DNA of 64,000 nt from Piscinibacter gummiphilus. GTDB taxonomy: Bacteria; Pseudomonadota; Gammaproteobacteria; Burkholderiales; Burkholderiaceae_C. A program made the translations under genes and the position numbers. The stretch is taken from NCBI RefSeq assembly GCF_002116905.1, contig NZ_CP015118.1, positions 2,976,001 to 3,040,000 of the forward strand, in the 5' to 3' direction. Within the stretch, counting starts at the first letter, position 1. Each line of letters opens with the position of its first letter. The notes below the pieces were generated by a model that was given only the letters and a program-made list of their open reading frames with translations, had not been told where the DNA came from and did no database searches. This document shows, in pieces, positions 8,056-16,111 of the stretch.

Positions 8056-9447
8056 ATGCCCATGACCCCATCCGTTCCGGCACCTTCCACCTTCACGCCC
8101 CGGCGCGTGGCCGTCATCGAGGACGAGCAGGCCTTCCTGCACACGGTCCAGCGGTCGCTGGAGCTGGCCGGCTTCGAGGTGCTCCCGTTCAGCAGCGCGG
8201 ACGCGGCGGTGGAGCACCTCGGCGTCGCCGCGCTGTCCGTCGTGCTGACCGACCTGCGGTTGCCCGGCGGGGACGGCCTGTCGGTGCTCGAGCGTGTCAA
8301 GGCCATCGACCCCGAACTGCCCGTGGTGCTGATGACCGGGCACGGCGACATCCCGACGGCCATCCAGGCCATCCGCTCCGGGGCCTACGAGTTCCTCGAA
8401 AAGCCGTTCAGCCGCGAGCGGCTGCTGGCCGTGATCACGCGGGCGGCCGACCGCCACACGCTGTTGCTGGAGAACCGGCAGCTCAAGCGCCAGCTCGCGG
8501 CGGCGTCCGGCATCGGCGAGGTGCTGCGCGGCGAGAGCGCGGCCATGCGCGAGCTGCGCGACCTGGTGCTGCGGCTGGCGCCCACGCCGGTCGACGTGCT
8601 GGTGCAGGGCGAGACCGGCACGGGCAAGGAACTCGTGGCCCGCTGCCTGCACGATTTCTCGCGCCGCATGGGCAACTTCGTGCCCGTCAACTGCGCCGCC
8701 ATTCCCGAGAACCTCTTCGAGACCGAACTGTTCGGCAACGAGACCGGTGCGTTCGCGGGCGAGGGCCGGCAGCGCATCGGCAAGATCGAGCACGCGAAGG
8801 ACGGCACGCTGTTCCTCGACGAGATCGAGGCCATGCCGCTCGCGCTGCAGGCCAAGGTGCTGCGCGTGCTGCAGGAACGCGAGGTCGAGCGGCTGGGCAG
8901 CAACCAGGCCATTCCCGTCAACTTCCGCGTGGTCGCCGCCACGAAGGTGGACCTGGAGGAGATGAGCCGCAAGGGCCTGTTCCGGGCCGACCTGTTCTAC
9001 CGGCTCAACGTGGTCGCGCTCAGGGTGGCGCCGCTGCGCGACCGGCTGGGCGACGTGATGTCCCTGTTCGAGACCTTCGCCCACCAGGCGGGCATGCGGT
9101 ACGAGATGCCGGTGCCGACGCTGACGGCCGACCACCACGAGCTGCTGCTCAGCGCGCACTGGCCCGGCAACGTGCGTGAGCTCAAGAGCTGCGCGGAGCG
9201 CCTCGTGCTCGGCCTGCCGCTCGCGGTGGACGGCCGCGACACCGCGGCCGCGTCGCGCTCCTTCGAGGAGTCGATGGCGATGATCGAGCGCAGCCTGCTG
9301 CAGGCCGCGCTGCGCCAGCACGGCGGGTCGGTGCGTTCGGCCGCGAAGGCCTTGCGCCTGAACCTCGCCACCGCGTACCGCAAGCTCAAGGGCCTCGACA
9401 TCGATCCGGCCATGTACAAGGCCGACGGCGAGCCCGACAAGAGCTGA
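8056..9447 (+). CDS. NtrC-family response regulator with altered GAFTGA loop
   Basis: 463 residues. Receiver domain 17-130 with the acidic pair ED22-23, phosphoacceptor Asp66 (VVLTDLRLP), Thr94 and Lys116; AAA+ domain about 155-380 with Walker A GETGTGKE (185-192), Walker B TLFLDEIE and the arginine-finger region FRADLFYRLN; a C-terminal Fis-type HTH (RSAAKALRLNLATAYRKLK). The sigma-54 contact loop reads GAFAGE (231-236) in place of GAFTGA. The upstream kinase is the probable phosphodonor. The DctD-like architecture suggests an enhancer-binding activator, but the changed loop raises doubt whether it engages sigma-54 normally. Confidence 0.88.
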   Translation: MPMTPSVPAPSTFTPRRVAVIEDEQAFLHTVQRSLELAGFEVLPFSSADAAVEHLGVAALSVVLTDLRLPGGDGLSVLERVKAIDPELPVVLMTGHGDIPTAIQAIRSGAYEFLEKPFSRERLLAVITRAADRHTLLLENRQLKRQLAAASGIGEVLRGESAAMRELRDLVLRLAPTPVDVLVQGETGTGKELVARCLHDFSRRMGNFVPVNCAAIPENLFETELFGNETGAFAGEGRQRIGKIEHAKDGTLFLDEIEAMPLALQAKVLRVLQEREVERLGSNQAIPVNFRVVAATKVDLEEMSRKGLFRADLFYRLNVVALRVAPLRDRLGDVMSLFETFAHQAGMRYEMPVPTLTADHHELLLSAHWPGNVRELKSCAERLVLGLPLAVDGRDTAAASRSFEESMAMIERSLLQAALRQHGGSVRSAAKALRLNLATAYRKLKGLDIDPAMYKADGEPDKS

Positions 9448-9751
9448 CGCGCCGTGATGGTGCCGATGCACCGCCGGGGACACAGACCTTTCACGGTGGC
9501 GGCCGAGAATGGGCGGATGCCCGACGTCCCGCGCGCACCCGTGCGCCGGTTTTCGCAGGAACGAGACGGCGCTGCCGCACGGATTCCCGTTTTCGAGATG
9601 ACGGCCATCATCTGAACCGGCGGCCTGCGTGTTTCCACGGTGGCGCCGTGCCGTTCATGACCCGACAGTGCTGGCATGGCGGTTGCGAAAGGATGTCGTG
9701 TGCCTTCGCCCCCGCCAGTGCGGCGCGGGCGTTCACCGACAGGAGAAGGTC
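9448..9751 (+). other. Intergenic region with a sigma-54-type promoter
   Basis: About 300 bases without a convincing gene. It contains the -24/-12 element described separately, and a 7-base direct repeat GTTTTCG 40 bases apart (9549 and 9589) of unknown meaning. No terminator with a T-tract follows the NtrC-type gene. Confidence 0.5.
9672..9687 (+). promoter_or_regulatory. Candidate sigma-54 promoter (-24/-12)
   Basis: TGGCATG, four bases, TTGCG: the invariant GG (9673-9674) and GC (9685-9686) are separated by exactly 10 bases, and 6 of 7 bases of the -24 box and all of TTGC match the consensus TGGCACG-N4-TTGCW. Only the last W is G. Transcription would begin near 9698, about 54 bases before the TTG start of the OmpR-type regulator. 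The neighbouring NtrC-type gene makes this functionally attractive. Confidence 0.6.
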
Positions 9752-10447
9752 TTGGAACATGCGGTCATGTTGATGGCGGAGGGTGGGGCGCGGGAGCACT
9801 TCCGCGCCGAGCTCGCCGGCCTCGGGTTCGACACCACCCCGTTCGCCAGCGTGGCGAACCTGCTGCGCCACTGGCGCCGCGGCGACGGAGGCCTGCTGTT
9901 CATCGACGTGGACCTGCCCGGCGAGGACTGGCCCGCGGTGATCGCCCAGCTGCACGAGGTGTCGCCTCGGCGCACGGTGGTGATCGGGGTGGGCGCCTCG
10001 GCGCCGTCGGCCTCGGTGGCGCTCGATGCCGGCGCCGACGAGTTCGTGGCGATGCCGTGCCGTGCCCCGGAACTCGCGGCCCGCGTGCAGGCGGCGCTGC
10101 GGCGCGCCGATCCGGGCCGTGCCGCCGACACGTCGCTCAGTTGTGGCCCCTGCGCCCTCGACGTCGCCGCGCGCAAGCTCGTCGCTCCGCGGGGTTCGGT
10201 GGCGCTGACGAGCCGCGAGACCGCGCTCGCGCGGTGCCTGTTCCAGTCTTCCGGCGGCCTGGTCTCGCGGCGCCGGCTCGCCCACATCTGGGAGGCCGAG
10301 GAAGACATCGCAGGCCGGTCGATCGAGCAGCATGTGTACCAGCTGCGCCGCAAGCTCAAGCGGTGCGTGGGCGATGCGGTGGTGTTGCGCAGCGTGTACG
10401 CGCGGGGCTATCAGCTCGAATGCCTCGTGGCGCCCCGGGCCGCCTGA
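9752..10447 (+). CDS. OmpR-family regulator with degenerate receiver, HrpG-like candidate
   Basis: 231 residues from a TTG start with AGGAGA at 9741-9746; an ATG at 9767 is an alternative but would delete the first receiver strand and has no ribosome-binding site at a normal distance. N-terminal receiver fold keeps the phosphoacceptor position (Asp52 in LLFIDVDLPG) but lacks the acidic pair (AEGG), the Thr/Ser (GVGAS) and the Lys (AMPCR). C-terminal winged helix of the Trans_reg_C type (LTSRETALARCLF, SIEQHVYQLRRKLK, VYARGYQLE). In Hrp2 systems an OmpR-family protein, HrpG, is the master activator above HrpB/HrpX; this gene has the right type and place, but the identity is inferred. Confidence 0.7.
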   Translation: MEHAVMLMAEGGAREHFRAELAGLGFDTTPFASVANLLRHWRRGDGGLLFIDVDLPGEDWPAVIAQLHEVSPRRTVVIGVGASAPSASVALDAGADEFVAMPCRAPELAARVQAALRRADPGRAADTSLSCGPCALDVAARKLVAPRGSVALTSRETALARCLFQSSGGLVSRRRLAHIWEAEEDIAGRSIEQHVYQLRRKLKRCVGDAVVLRSVYARGYQLECLVAPRAA

Positions 10448-10467
10448 CCGCCTGAGGGGAACCACCA

Positions 10468-10484
10468 CGGGGGCATCGCCCCCG
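10468..10484. terminator. Hairpin between convergent genes
   Basis: A 7-bp stem with a 3-base loop (CGGGGGC/GCCCCCG) lies between the stop of the OmpR-type gene and the stop of the convergent regulator. There is no T-tract on either side, so it may only be a weak or Rho-assisted terminator. Confidence 0.35.
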
Positions 10485-10489
10485 GGCCC

Positions 10490-11980
10490 TCACACCGACT
10501 GGAGGTGCGGCGAGGGCGGCGCCGGCCGCTGCACCGTGTCAGGGGCCGGCGTGGCGGGGGCATCGGCTTCCGCCAGCGCCTGTGCATGGCGCCGCAGGCT
10601 GTCGGTCGTCTCACCCGCCAGCTCCAGTTGTTCCGTCGCGAAGTGCCGGGTGCAGGCGAGCAGCCGGTAGCGAGGCGGTTCCCCGGGGACCACGAGCACG
10701 AGCGACCGGTCGACCAGTTCGGTGAGCGCATCGAGCGTCGCCCAGGTGTCGATGCCGTCGTCGCCGGCCATGATGCGGAGCACGGCCGACAGCGGCACGT
10801 CGCCCTCGAAGACGGACAGGCGCCGCAGCAGCTTGCGTTCGCGTTCGGCGAGCAGATCGTGGCTGCGCGCGAGGGCCTGGCGCAACGAACGGGGCCGTGT
10901 GGACGGGGCCTCCGCGTCCGGTCCCGCCAGGGGCTGCGCGCCGCGGCGCGACGCGGCCAGGCCGATGGCGAGCGGGATGCCGTCGAGGCGCCGGCACAGT
11001 TCCACCACGGCGCCGACGTGCTCGTCGTCGAGCGGGAAGGGTTCACCGGCCGCCCTCGCATGCGCGGCGTACAGGGCAACGGCGGGGAAGTCCAGGGCGT
11101 CGCGGGCCGGCACCGACGCCTCGGGCACCGGCAGGCCGCCGAGGCGCACGACCTGTTCGTCGCGCAGGCGCAGGCACATCTGGCCCGAGAGCAGGAAGGA
11201 CAGGCCGGGGGCGCGGCGCATCAGCACCTGCACCGTGCGGGCGGTCTCGTCGGGCGCCACTTCCACGTGGTCGACGATCACGAGCACGTGTTTCGCCTGA
11301 AGCGCGTGCAGCAGGCTCTCGAAGGGTTCGTCCGGTCGGAGCTCGATGCCGAGCGTGCGGGCGATGGTGCCGACGATCGTCACCTCGTCCCCCGCGGGCG
11401 CGAGGTCGATCCACACGGTGCCCTGCGGGTAGCGGTGCGCCACGTCGCAGAGCAGGCGCTGGGCCACGCGGGTCTTGCCGATGCCGCCGGGGCCGGTCAG
11501 CGCGATGGCGCGGTGGGTGGTGAGCAGATCGGCCAGCCGGCGCAGGTCCGCCGAGCGGCCGACCAGCGGCACCGCGGTGTCACCAGCCGGGCGAGCCGGC
11601 GCGGCGGTGGCCGACGCCGCGGCGGACGTGGTGCGCACGGGCCCGCCCGAATACTTGTACCCGCGACCGGGGACGGTGCTCACCACGGAGGGGCCGAGCA
11701 GCTTGCGCAACGCGGCGATCTGCACCGGCACGTTGTTCTGCTCCACCACGAGGTTGGGCCATACCGCATCGAGCAGTTCGTCCTTCGAGACGACACGGTC
11801 GCGCTGCTCGAGCAGGGTCACCAGCACCTGGAACGCACGCGCGCCCACCGGCTTCGGCTGGCCGTCGACCAGCAGCCGGCGCTCGCCGGTCAGGAGTTCC
11901 ACGTTGTCGAACGCATAACAGGTGGCTGGTGGCACGGTGAAGTTCCATCGTGGAGGGAAGCCGGATGCCACGAGCGCCAT
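10490..11980 (-). CDS. Winged-helix regulator fused to a STAND-type ATPase
   Basis: 496 residues from the ATG at 11980. Residues about 20-115 are a Trans_reg_C winged helix (VGARAFQVLVTLLEQRDRVVSKDELLDAVWP, then VPVQIAALRKLLG and STVPGRGYKYSG, here quoted only in part). Residues about 130-370 are a NACHT/NB-ARC-like ATPase with Walker A TGPGGIGKTRVAQ, a Walker B strand HVLVIVDHVE and the GxP-like RRLDGIPLAIGLAA. A helical tail without clear repeats follows. This architecture occurs in large transcription factors of proteobacteria and, as winged helix plus TPR, in HilA. The start is uncertain: ATGs at 12085 and 12067 are in frame, but composition upstream of 11980 is not coding-like. It borders the putative effector operon and may regulate it. 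Confidence 0.8.
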   Translation of the reverse strand: MALVASGFPPRWNFTVPPATCYAFDNVELLTGERRLLVDGQPKPVGARAFQVLVTLLEQRDRVVSKDELLDAVWPNLVVEQNNVPVQIAALRKLLGPSVVSTVPGRGYKYSGGPVRTTSAAASATAAPARPAGDTAVPLVGRSADLRRLADLLTTHRAIALTGPGGIGKTRVAQRLLCDVAHRYPQGTVWIDLAPAGDEVTIVGTIARTLGIELRPDEPFESLLHALQAKHVLVIVDHVEVAPDETARTVQVLMRRAPGLSFLLSGQMCLRLRDEQVVRLGGLPVPEASVPARDALDFPAVALYAAHARAAGEPFPLDDEHVGAVVELCRRLDGIPLAIGLAASRRGAQPLAGPDAEAPSTRPRSLRQALARSHDLLAERERKLLRRLSVFEGDVPLSAVLRIMAGDDGIDTWATLDALTELVDRSLVLVVPGEPPRYRLLACTRHFATEQLELAGETTDSLRRHAQALAEADAPATPAPDTVQRPAPPSPHLQSV

Positions 11981-12036
11981 CGTCGGGAGGCCGGGCCGGA
12001 CAGCGACGAGGATAGGGTGTACTTCGCATCGGGAAA

Positions 12037-12065
12037 GATACTTTCTGGAAGGAGTCGATACTTTC
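12037..12065. repeat. Nine-base direct repeat with 20-base period upstream of the regulator
   Basis: GATACTTTC occurs at 12037-12045 and 12057-12065, a centre-to-centre distance of 20 bases (about two helical turns), in an AT-richer patch between the winged-helix ATPase gene and the 692-residue protein gene. Direct repeats of this spacing are typical operators of OmpR/HilA-type winged-helix proteins, so autoregulation is plausible. No protein has been linked to the site. Confidence 0.45.
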
Positions 12066-12133
12066 ATGCATGCATGTCGGTGCAAGCGTGGGATGTTCCG
12101 GCCGCAGCGGATGTGTTCGCTGCGGCGCCCGGG

Positions 12134-14212
12134 TCATGACCGCGGCGGGGGCGTGTCGCCGTCGCGCGGGATCGCGGGCTCGTGCCAGTCCTTCTGCAGC
12201 GCGGCCTGGCCCGCCACCGTGGCGGCATGCCCGCTGTGCGTGGCCTGCCGTTGCCACAGCGGGCTCACGATGCCCTGGCCCAGCTGGGACAGGAACCCCG
12301 CGTCCTCGCCCTGGCGGTCGCGCCGGGCGTTCTTCACGTTGACGGCGGTGTATTGCGTCAGTGCGGAGAACGCTCCGAGCACGCCCGCGCCGAGGGACAG
12401 GGCCACCTGGGCGCCCGCGGCCAACGTGCTCGTGCCCCCCACCGCGGCGCCCACGCCGCGCACCAGCCCCACGGCCCCGGCGCCACCGGCGCCGATGAAC
12501 GCGAACTGCGCGGCGAAGCGCTGGCCGAGCTGGGCGGAGTACTCGAGCGGGGACAGCAGCTTCGCCATGCCTTCGCGGCGCGCGAACGCGACCGAGGTGT
12601 CCTTCATGGCCTCGTCCAGCAGCAGGCGTGCGTGGCCGTCGGCGCTCAGGTCCGTGACGTTGAAGTCCCGCAGCAGCGCGATGTCGCGATCGCATTCGGC
12701 GATCGACGCGCGGAGCGACTCGACCTCCGGCCGCCCCGCCTCGGCGTCGCTGTCGGACGTGGCGTGGGTGCCGAGCTTGTCGAGCCTGGCCTGCAGTTCG
12801 TCCCGGTGGGCCGAGACGTGGGTCGCGACCCGGGTCGCGATCGTCATCTCGGGTTCGGCGATCAGGTTGCGGAACTTGCTTTCGTCCACGCCGGCCGCGC
12901 CCACCGGGCGGCCGGCGTTCCAGTCGGCCTGGCCTTCCGGCGTGAACACATCGCCGTAGAGGAGGCCGAGCTTGTGTTCGTCCGCCAGCGCGGTCTTCTC
13001 GTCCAGCCCGGCCGCGTGGTGCTGGCCGGCGATGGCGGCGAAGGCGAGCACCACCGAGGTGGCGGTGATCGCCCCCGCGGGCGCGCCGGCCGCCTGCAGC
13101 GCGGGCGCGAAGATGCCGCTCATGGCGCGGGCGATGCGCCAAGGCGCCTGCGCCGTCGTGGAGTTGAACTGGCGGTCCTGCATGCCCTCGAGGCGGAAGG
13201 CGTCCATCACGAGCAGGCCCACCTGCACCGCGCGGTCGGTCTGGGTCTGCTGCAGGGCCTCCAGTTCCTCCCGTTCCCCGGGCGTGAGCGCGGCGAGGAA
13301 GGTCTGGATGCCTTCGGGCGTGGCCGCCTCGCCGTCGGCCGGCGCGAGCCCGGCGTGGTTGGCCGCCAGCCGCTGCATCAGGGCCTTCATCTGGAGCGCA
13401 TCGCGCACCGCGTCGCCCTCCAGGGCCTTCACCTGCTTCTCGATCTCGGGCAGGGTCTCCTTCGCCTTGATGTTGCCGGGCATCTTGACCATCGGCGCGG
13501 CCTTCTGCCGCATCAGCGTGATGGCCGACACGATGGGGGTCTGCAGACCCGCGGTGACGAAGGGCTGGGCGACGAGGGCGGCGAGGCTCGCGTACAGCAC
13601 GTGCATCGGCGACGCCTTCAGCGCTGCGAACGGAATCGCGCCGTACAGCGCGGCCTGGAAGGCCGAGCCGCTGGTGGGGATCCAGCGGCCGCCCTGCGCG
13701 GCGGCCTTCGTCATCGCGGCCTCCTTCTCCGGCGTGAGGCCCAGCGCGTCGTTCCAGCGGGTGAGCAGTTCGGGCGTGATGCGGGCCGCGAGGGCCTTGT
13801 GGTCCCGGGGCATGTCGGTGCTGGCCAGCGGGTTGTGCCGCACCGCGTTGATGACGGCCGCGGCCTCGCCGAGGTCGACCGGGCGCTCGCGCTGTTCGTC
13901 GAGCCGGCGCTGGAACTCGGGGAGCGTGCGGGCGAGGCCGATGTCGGTCGCGCCCGTGGCCGTTGCCCCGGAGGTCGCGGCCGCAGCGACGGTGGTCCCG
14001 GTGCGGTCGAGCGTGTCCAGCGCGAAGGATTGCCGCGGGCGGATCGACAGGTCGCTCGACGGAGGACGGTGGGAGGTCGTTCCGCCGGCCCGGTTCGACC
14101 GCGAGGCCGTGCGCGACGGGGTGCCGGGGGTGTGGTCCGCGGGGGGCGTGTCGGTCGACCGGGTCGCGAGCGCCGGGGTGCCGGGGCGGGACGAGGGGGG
14201 GGTGATGGTCAT
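12134..14212 (-). CDS. Putative type III effector or translocon protein, 692 residues, family unknown
   Basis: I do not recognise the family. The first 90 residues are rich in Ser, Thr and Pro with no acidic residue before position 21 and the motif SRPGTP at 8-13, the composition of type III secretion signals in plant-associated bacteria. Then follow an alpha-helical domain, hydrophobic stretches at about 185-235, 378-396 and 570-620 (Gly/Ala-rich) and a coiled-coil-like segment around 465-515. Hydrophobic segments could mean membrane insertion in a host cell or a translocon role. No ribosome-binding site is visible near the ATG. It lies 166 bases after the alanine racemase gene, with a hairpin between. 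SRPGTP is shared with the 650-residue protein two genes upstream. Confidence 0.6.
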   Translation of the reverse strand: MTITPPSSRPGTPALATRSTDTPPADHTPGTPSRTASRSNRAGGTTSHRPPSSDLSIRPRQSFALDTLDRTGTTVAAAATSGATATGATDIGLARTLPEFQRRLDEQRERPVDLGEAAAVINAVRHNPLASTDMPRDHKALAARITPELLTRWNDALGLTPEKEAAMTKAAAQGGRWIPTSGSAFQAALYGAIPFAALKASPMHVLYASLAALVAQPFVTAGLQTPIVSAITLMRQKAAPMVKMPGNIKAKETLPEIEKQVKALEGDAVRDALQMKALMQRLAANHAGLAPADGEAATPEGIQTFLAALTPGEREELEALQQTQTDRAVQVGLLVMDAFRLEGMQDRQFNSTTAQAPWRIARAMSGIFAPALQAAGAPAGAITATSVVLAFAAIAGQHHAAGLDEKTALADEHKLGLLYGDVFTPEGQADWNAGRPVGAAGVDESKFRNLIAEPEMTIATRVATHVSAHRDELQARLDKLGTHATSDSDAEAGRPEVESLRASIAECDRDIALLRDFNVTDLSADGHARLLLDEAMKDTSVAFARREGMAKLLSPLEYSAQLGQRFAAQFAFIGAGGAGAVGLVRGVGAAVGGTSTLAAGAQVALSLGAGVLGAFSALTQYTAVNVKNARRDRQGEDAGFLSQLGQGIVSPLWQRQATHSGHAATVAGQAALQKDWHEPAIPRDGDTPPPRS

Positions 14213-14326
14213 GGTGCGGTGCGTTGGAGTGGTGTCCGGCCTCCAACGTAGGCACCGCCCATGACCCTCCCGTGACGCCCGTCGCACCGCTTCGCCCCGC
14301 GCGACAGGGCTTCGTTTCCCCCGACG

Positions 14327-14359
14327 AAACAGGCCCGCGGCGCATCGCGCGCGGGCCTG
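14327..14359 (-). terminator. Hairpin after the alanine racemase gene
   Basis: A 10-bp perfect stem CAGGCCCGCG/CGCGGGCCTG (14330-14339 with 14350-14359) whose loop can pair further, followed on the - strand by TTTCG. It starts 20 bases after the racemase stop codon. The T-run is short, so termination may be partial, leaving read-through into the 692-residue gene possible. Confidence 0.5.
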
Positions 14360-14378
14360 CGTGGACCGTCCGCCGGGA

Positions 14379-16064
14379 TCAGACCGATGCGGTCGCGGTG
14401 GCCTCGGCCCGCTTCGCACGGCCGGCCTTCGACCACGGCGACGGGTCCACCACCGCCTCGGCCGCGGGCGACGGGAACGGGTCCGTCTCCACGTGGCTGA
14501 TGGCCACCCGGTCGCTCGCGATCTTGGTCTGGATGTACGACGCACCGACGCCGAACTGGGCGGCGAACTGGCCGGTGGTCATCTTGTCGTCGATGAGCAC
14601 GACCTCCAGGCCTTCCTTCAGCTGGTCCTCGGGGATGTCCGAGAGGTTGATCTCCGACATGTCCATCGAGAACTTGCCGGCGAAGGTGCACGGATGCAGC
14701 TTGCCGTCCGGTGTGCGCAGCCGGACCGTGGGCAGCTTGCCGTTCGACTCGTGGTTCCACTTGTCGCCCGGCGGCAGCATGTCGCGGTAGCCGACCGGGA
14801 TCGTGCCGAGGATCTCGCCGCCGGGGCGCGTCGTGGTGTACGTGCCGTCGTAGCCCACCTTCTTGCCGGGCGGGTACTTCACGAACGGCCCGAGCTTCGA
14901 CGTCACCGTGAGGGTCGGTTCGAGCGGGTTGGTGTCGTTCTCGAACGGAGCCTGCGCGTGGAAGGTGGCGCCCATGCGCACCATGTTCTTGTGGAGTTCC
15001 TTGCCCAGGAACACCGTGGACGATGCACCCAGCGACTCCTGGATGTCCGGATAGAACTTCTTCAGCTGCGCGCCGATCCGGTCGAAGTTCCCGAGCTGCT
15101 CGATCGTCTTGGCGCCGGGCTGGCGTTCCTTCGTGGCCGGGTCTTCGGTCCGCGGGTCGGCATCGCCGGCTTCGGCCAGGTGCGACATCATCAGCTGCGG
15201 GGCGATGTGGGTCAGCTCCTTGTTCCCGATCGCCTTCATCAGCTTGTCGACGTCATCGCCGCCGATGCCGGTGCGGCTCATGCCGGTGTCGAACTGGAGG
15301 ATGCAGTCGAGGCCACCGGGTGGCAGCTTGCCCTCGGCCTTCAGGCCCGCGGCGATCTCGTTCCACTTGCGCACCTGCGCCAGACTGTTGAGCACCGGCG
15401 TGATGTCGTGGTCGAGCAGCCACTTGGGGTTGGCGTCCATGTCGAGTCCGCCCAGCACGTTGATGCTGACCTCGTCCGCCAGGTCCGGTCGGTCCTTCTT
15501 CAGCGCGGCGCGCAGCTTCACGGCTTCGCTGAGTTCGGCCACGAACATGTCGCGCACCCCCTCGGAGGCCAGCACCTTCGCGAGTGCGGCGGGGTTCTTG
15601 CCGTTCACGCCGTAGCCGTCGGCCTTGAGCACGGCGCCGCCACGTGCCGGCACCTGGCTCACACCGTCGCTGCCGACGAGCGCCAGGCCGCGGCGGATGT
15701 TGCGGCGCACCGCGCTCATGTTCACCACCGCGCGCGTGCGGGCCGTTTCCTGCACCATGGCGTCGACGTCGAGCGCGACGGGCTTCGCGTGGACCGGCGA
15801 CGTCGGCGCGGTCTGGGTCTTCTTCACGGCGAACAGGCTGTTGAGGCCGCCGATCGCGCTGGTGGAGCGCACGGGCGAGCCGCCGATGCTCGATGGGCGG
15901 GATGCCGTCGACAGGCCGTCCATGCCCAGGGGGCGGGGCGAGGCGGCGGTGGCCTTGTGCTTGTCCTTGCCGAGCGTCGGCGGTCCTTCGAGGTTCGTGG
16001 TGTCGATGGCGGGCAGGCGCGACGAGGACGCGTGGGGCGTGGTGGGCGAGTTGAGCTTGGACAT
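14379..16064 (-). CDS. Alanine racemase-type PLP enzyme with N-terminal secretion-like extension, candidate type III effector
   Basis: 561 residues, about 190 more than ordinary alanine racemases. Residues 1-105 are Ser/Thr/Pro/Ala-rich, without a hydrophobic signal peptide and without an acidic residue before position 21 (MSKLNSPTTPHASSSRL). Residues about 108-530 are a complete fold-type III racemase: PLP lysine Lys147 in VLKADGYG, DTGMSRTGI (259-267), SHLAEAGD, the second-base tyrosine Tyr405 in VGYDGTY, PVGYRDM (423-429) and SMDM (466-469) where most have CMD. All key residues are present, so activity is expected. AGGAGA stands 6 bases before the ATG. The gene lies 47 bases behind the PIP-box-controlled 650-residue gene. 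Housekeeping racemases lack the extension; periplasmic ones carry a Sec signal instead. Confidence 0.8.
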   Translation of the reverse strand: MSKLNSPTTPHASSSRLPAIDTTNLEGPPTLGKDKHKATAASPRPLGMDGLSTASRPSSIGGSPVRSTSAIGGLNSLFAVKKTQTAPTSPVHAKPVALDVDAMVQETARTRAVVNMSAVRRNIRRGLALVGSDGVSQVPARGGAVLKADGYGVNGKNPAALAKVLASEGVRDMFVAELSEAVKLRAALKKDRPDLADEVSINVLGGLDMDANPKWLLDHDITPVLNSLAQVRKWNEIAAGLKAEGKLPPGGLDCILQFDTGMSRTGIGGDDVDKLMKAIGNKELTHIAPQLMMSHLAEAGDADPRTEDPATKERQPGAKTIEQLGNFDRIGAQLKKFYPDIQESLGASSTVFLGKELHKNMVRMGATFHAQAPFENDTNPLEPTLTVTSKLGPFVKYPPGKKVGYDGTYTTTRPGGEILGTIPVGYRDMLPPGDKWNHESNGKLPTVRLRTPDGKLHPCTFAGKFSMDMSEINLSDIPEDQLKEGLEVVLIDDKMTTGQFAAQFGVGASYIQTKIASDRVAISHVETDPFPSPAAEAVVDPSPWSKAGRAKRAEATATASV

Positions 16065-16111
16065 GGGTTCTCCTGGAATGCGGTCAGCAGTGGGTTGAGG
16101 CCGGCGGGCGG

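Noticed and set aside
9549..9595. GTTTTCG repeated 40 bases apart before the sigma-54-like promoter
   Set aside because: Too short and too far apart to argue for an operator; noted only as a weak feature of the region.
14291..14315. A second PIP-like pair TTCGC-N15-TTCGT on the + strand
   Set aside because: It points away from all nearby genes, has no YANNNT at 30-32 bases and lies in the gap between two - strand genes. TTCG is frequent here, so one or two chance pairs are expected.
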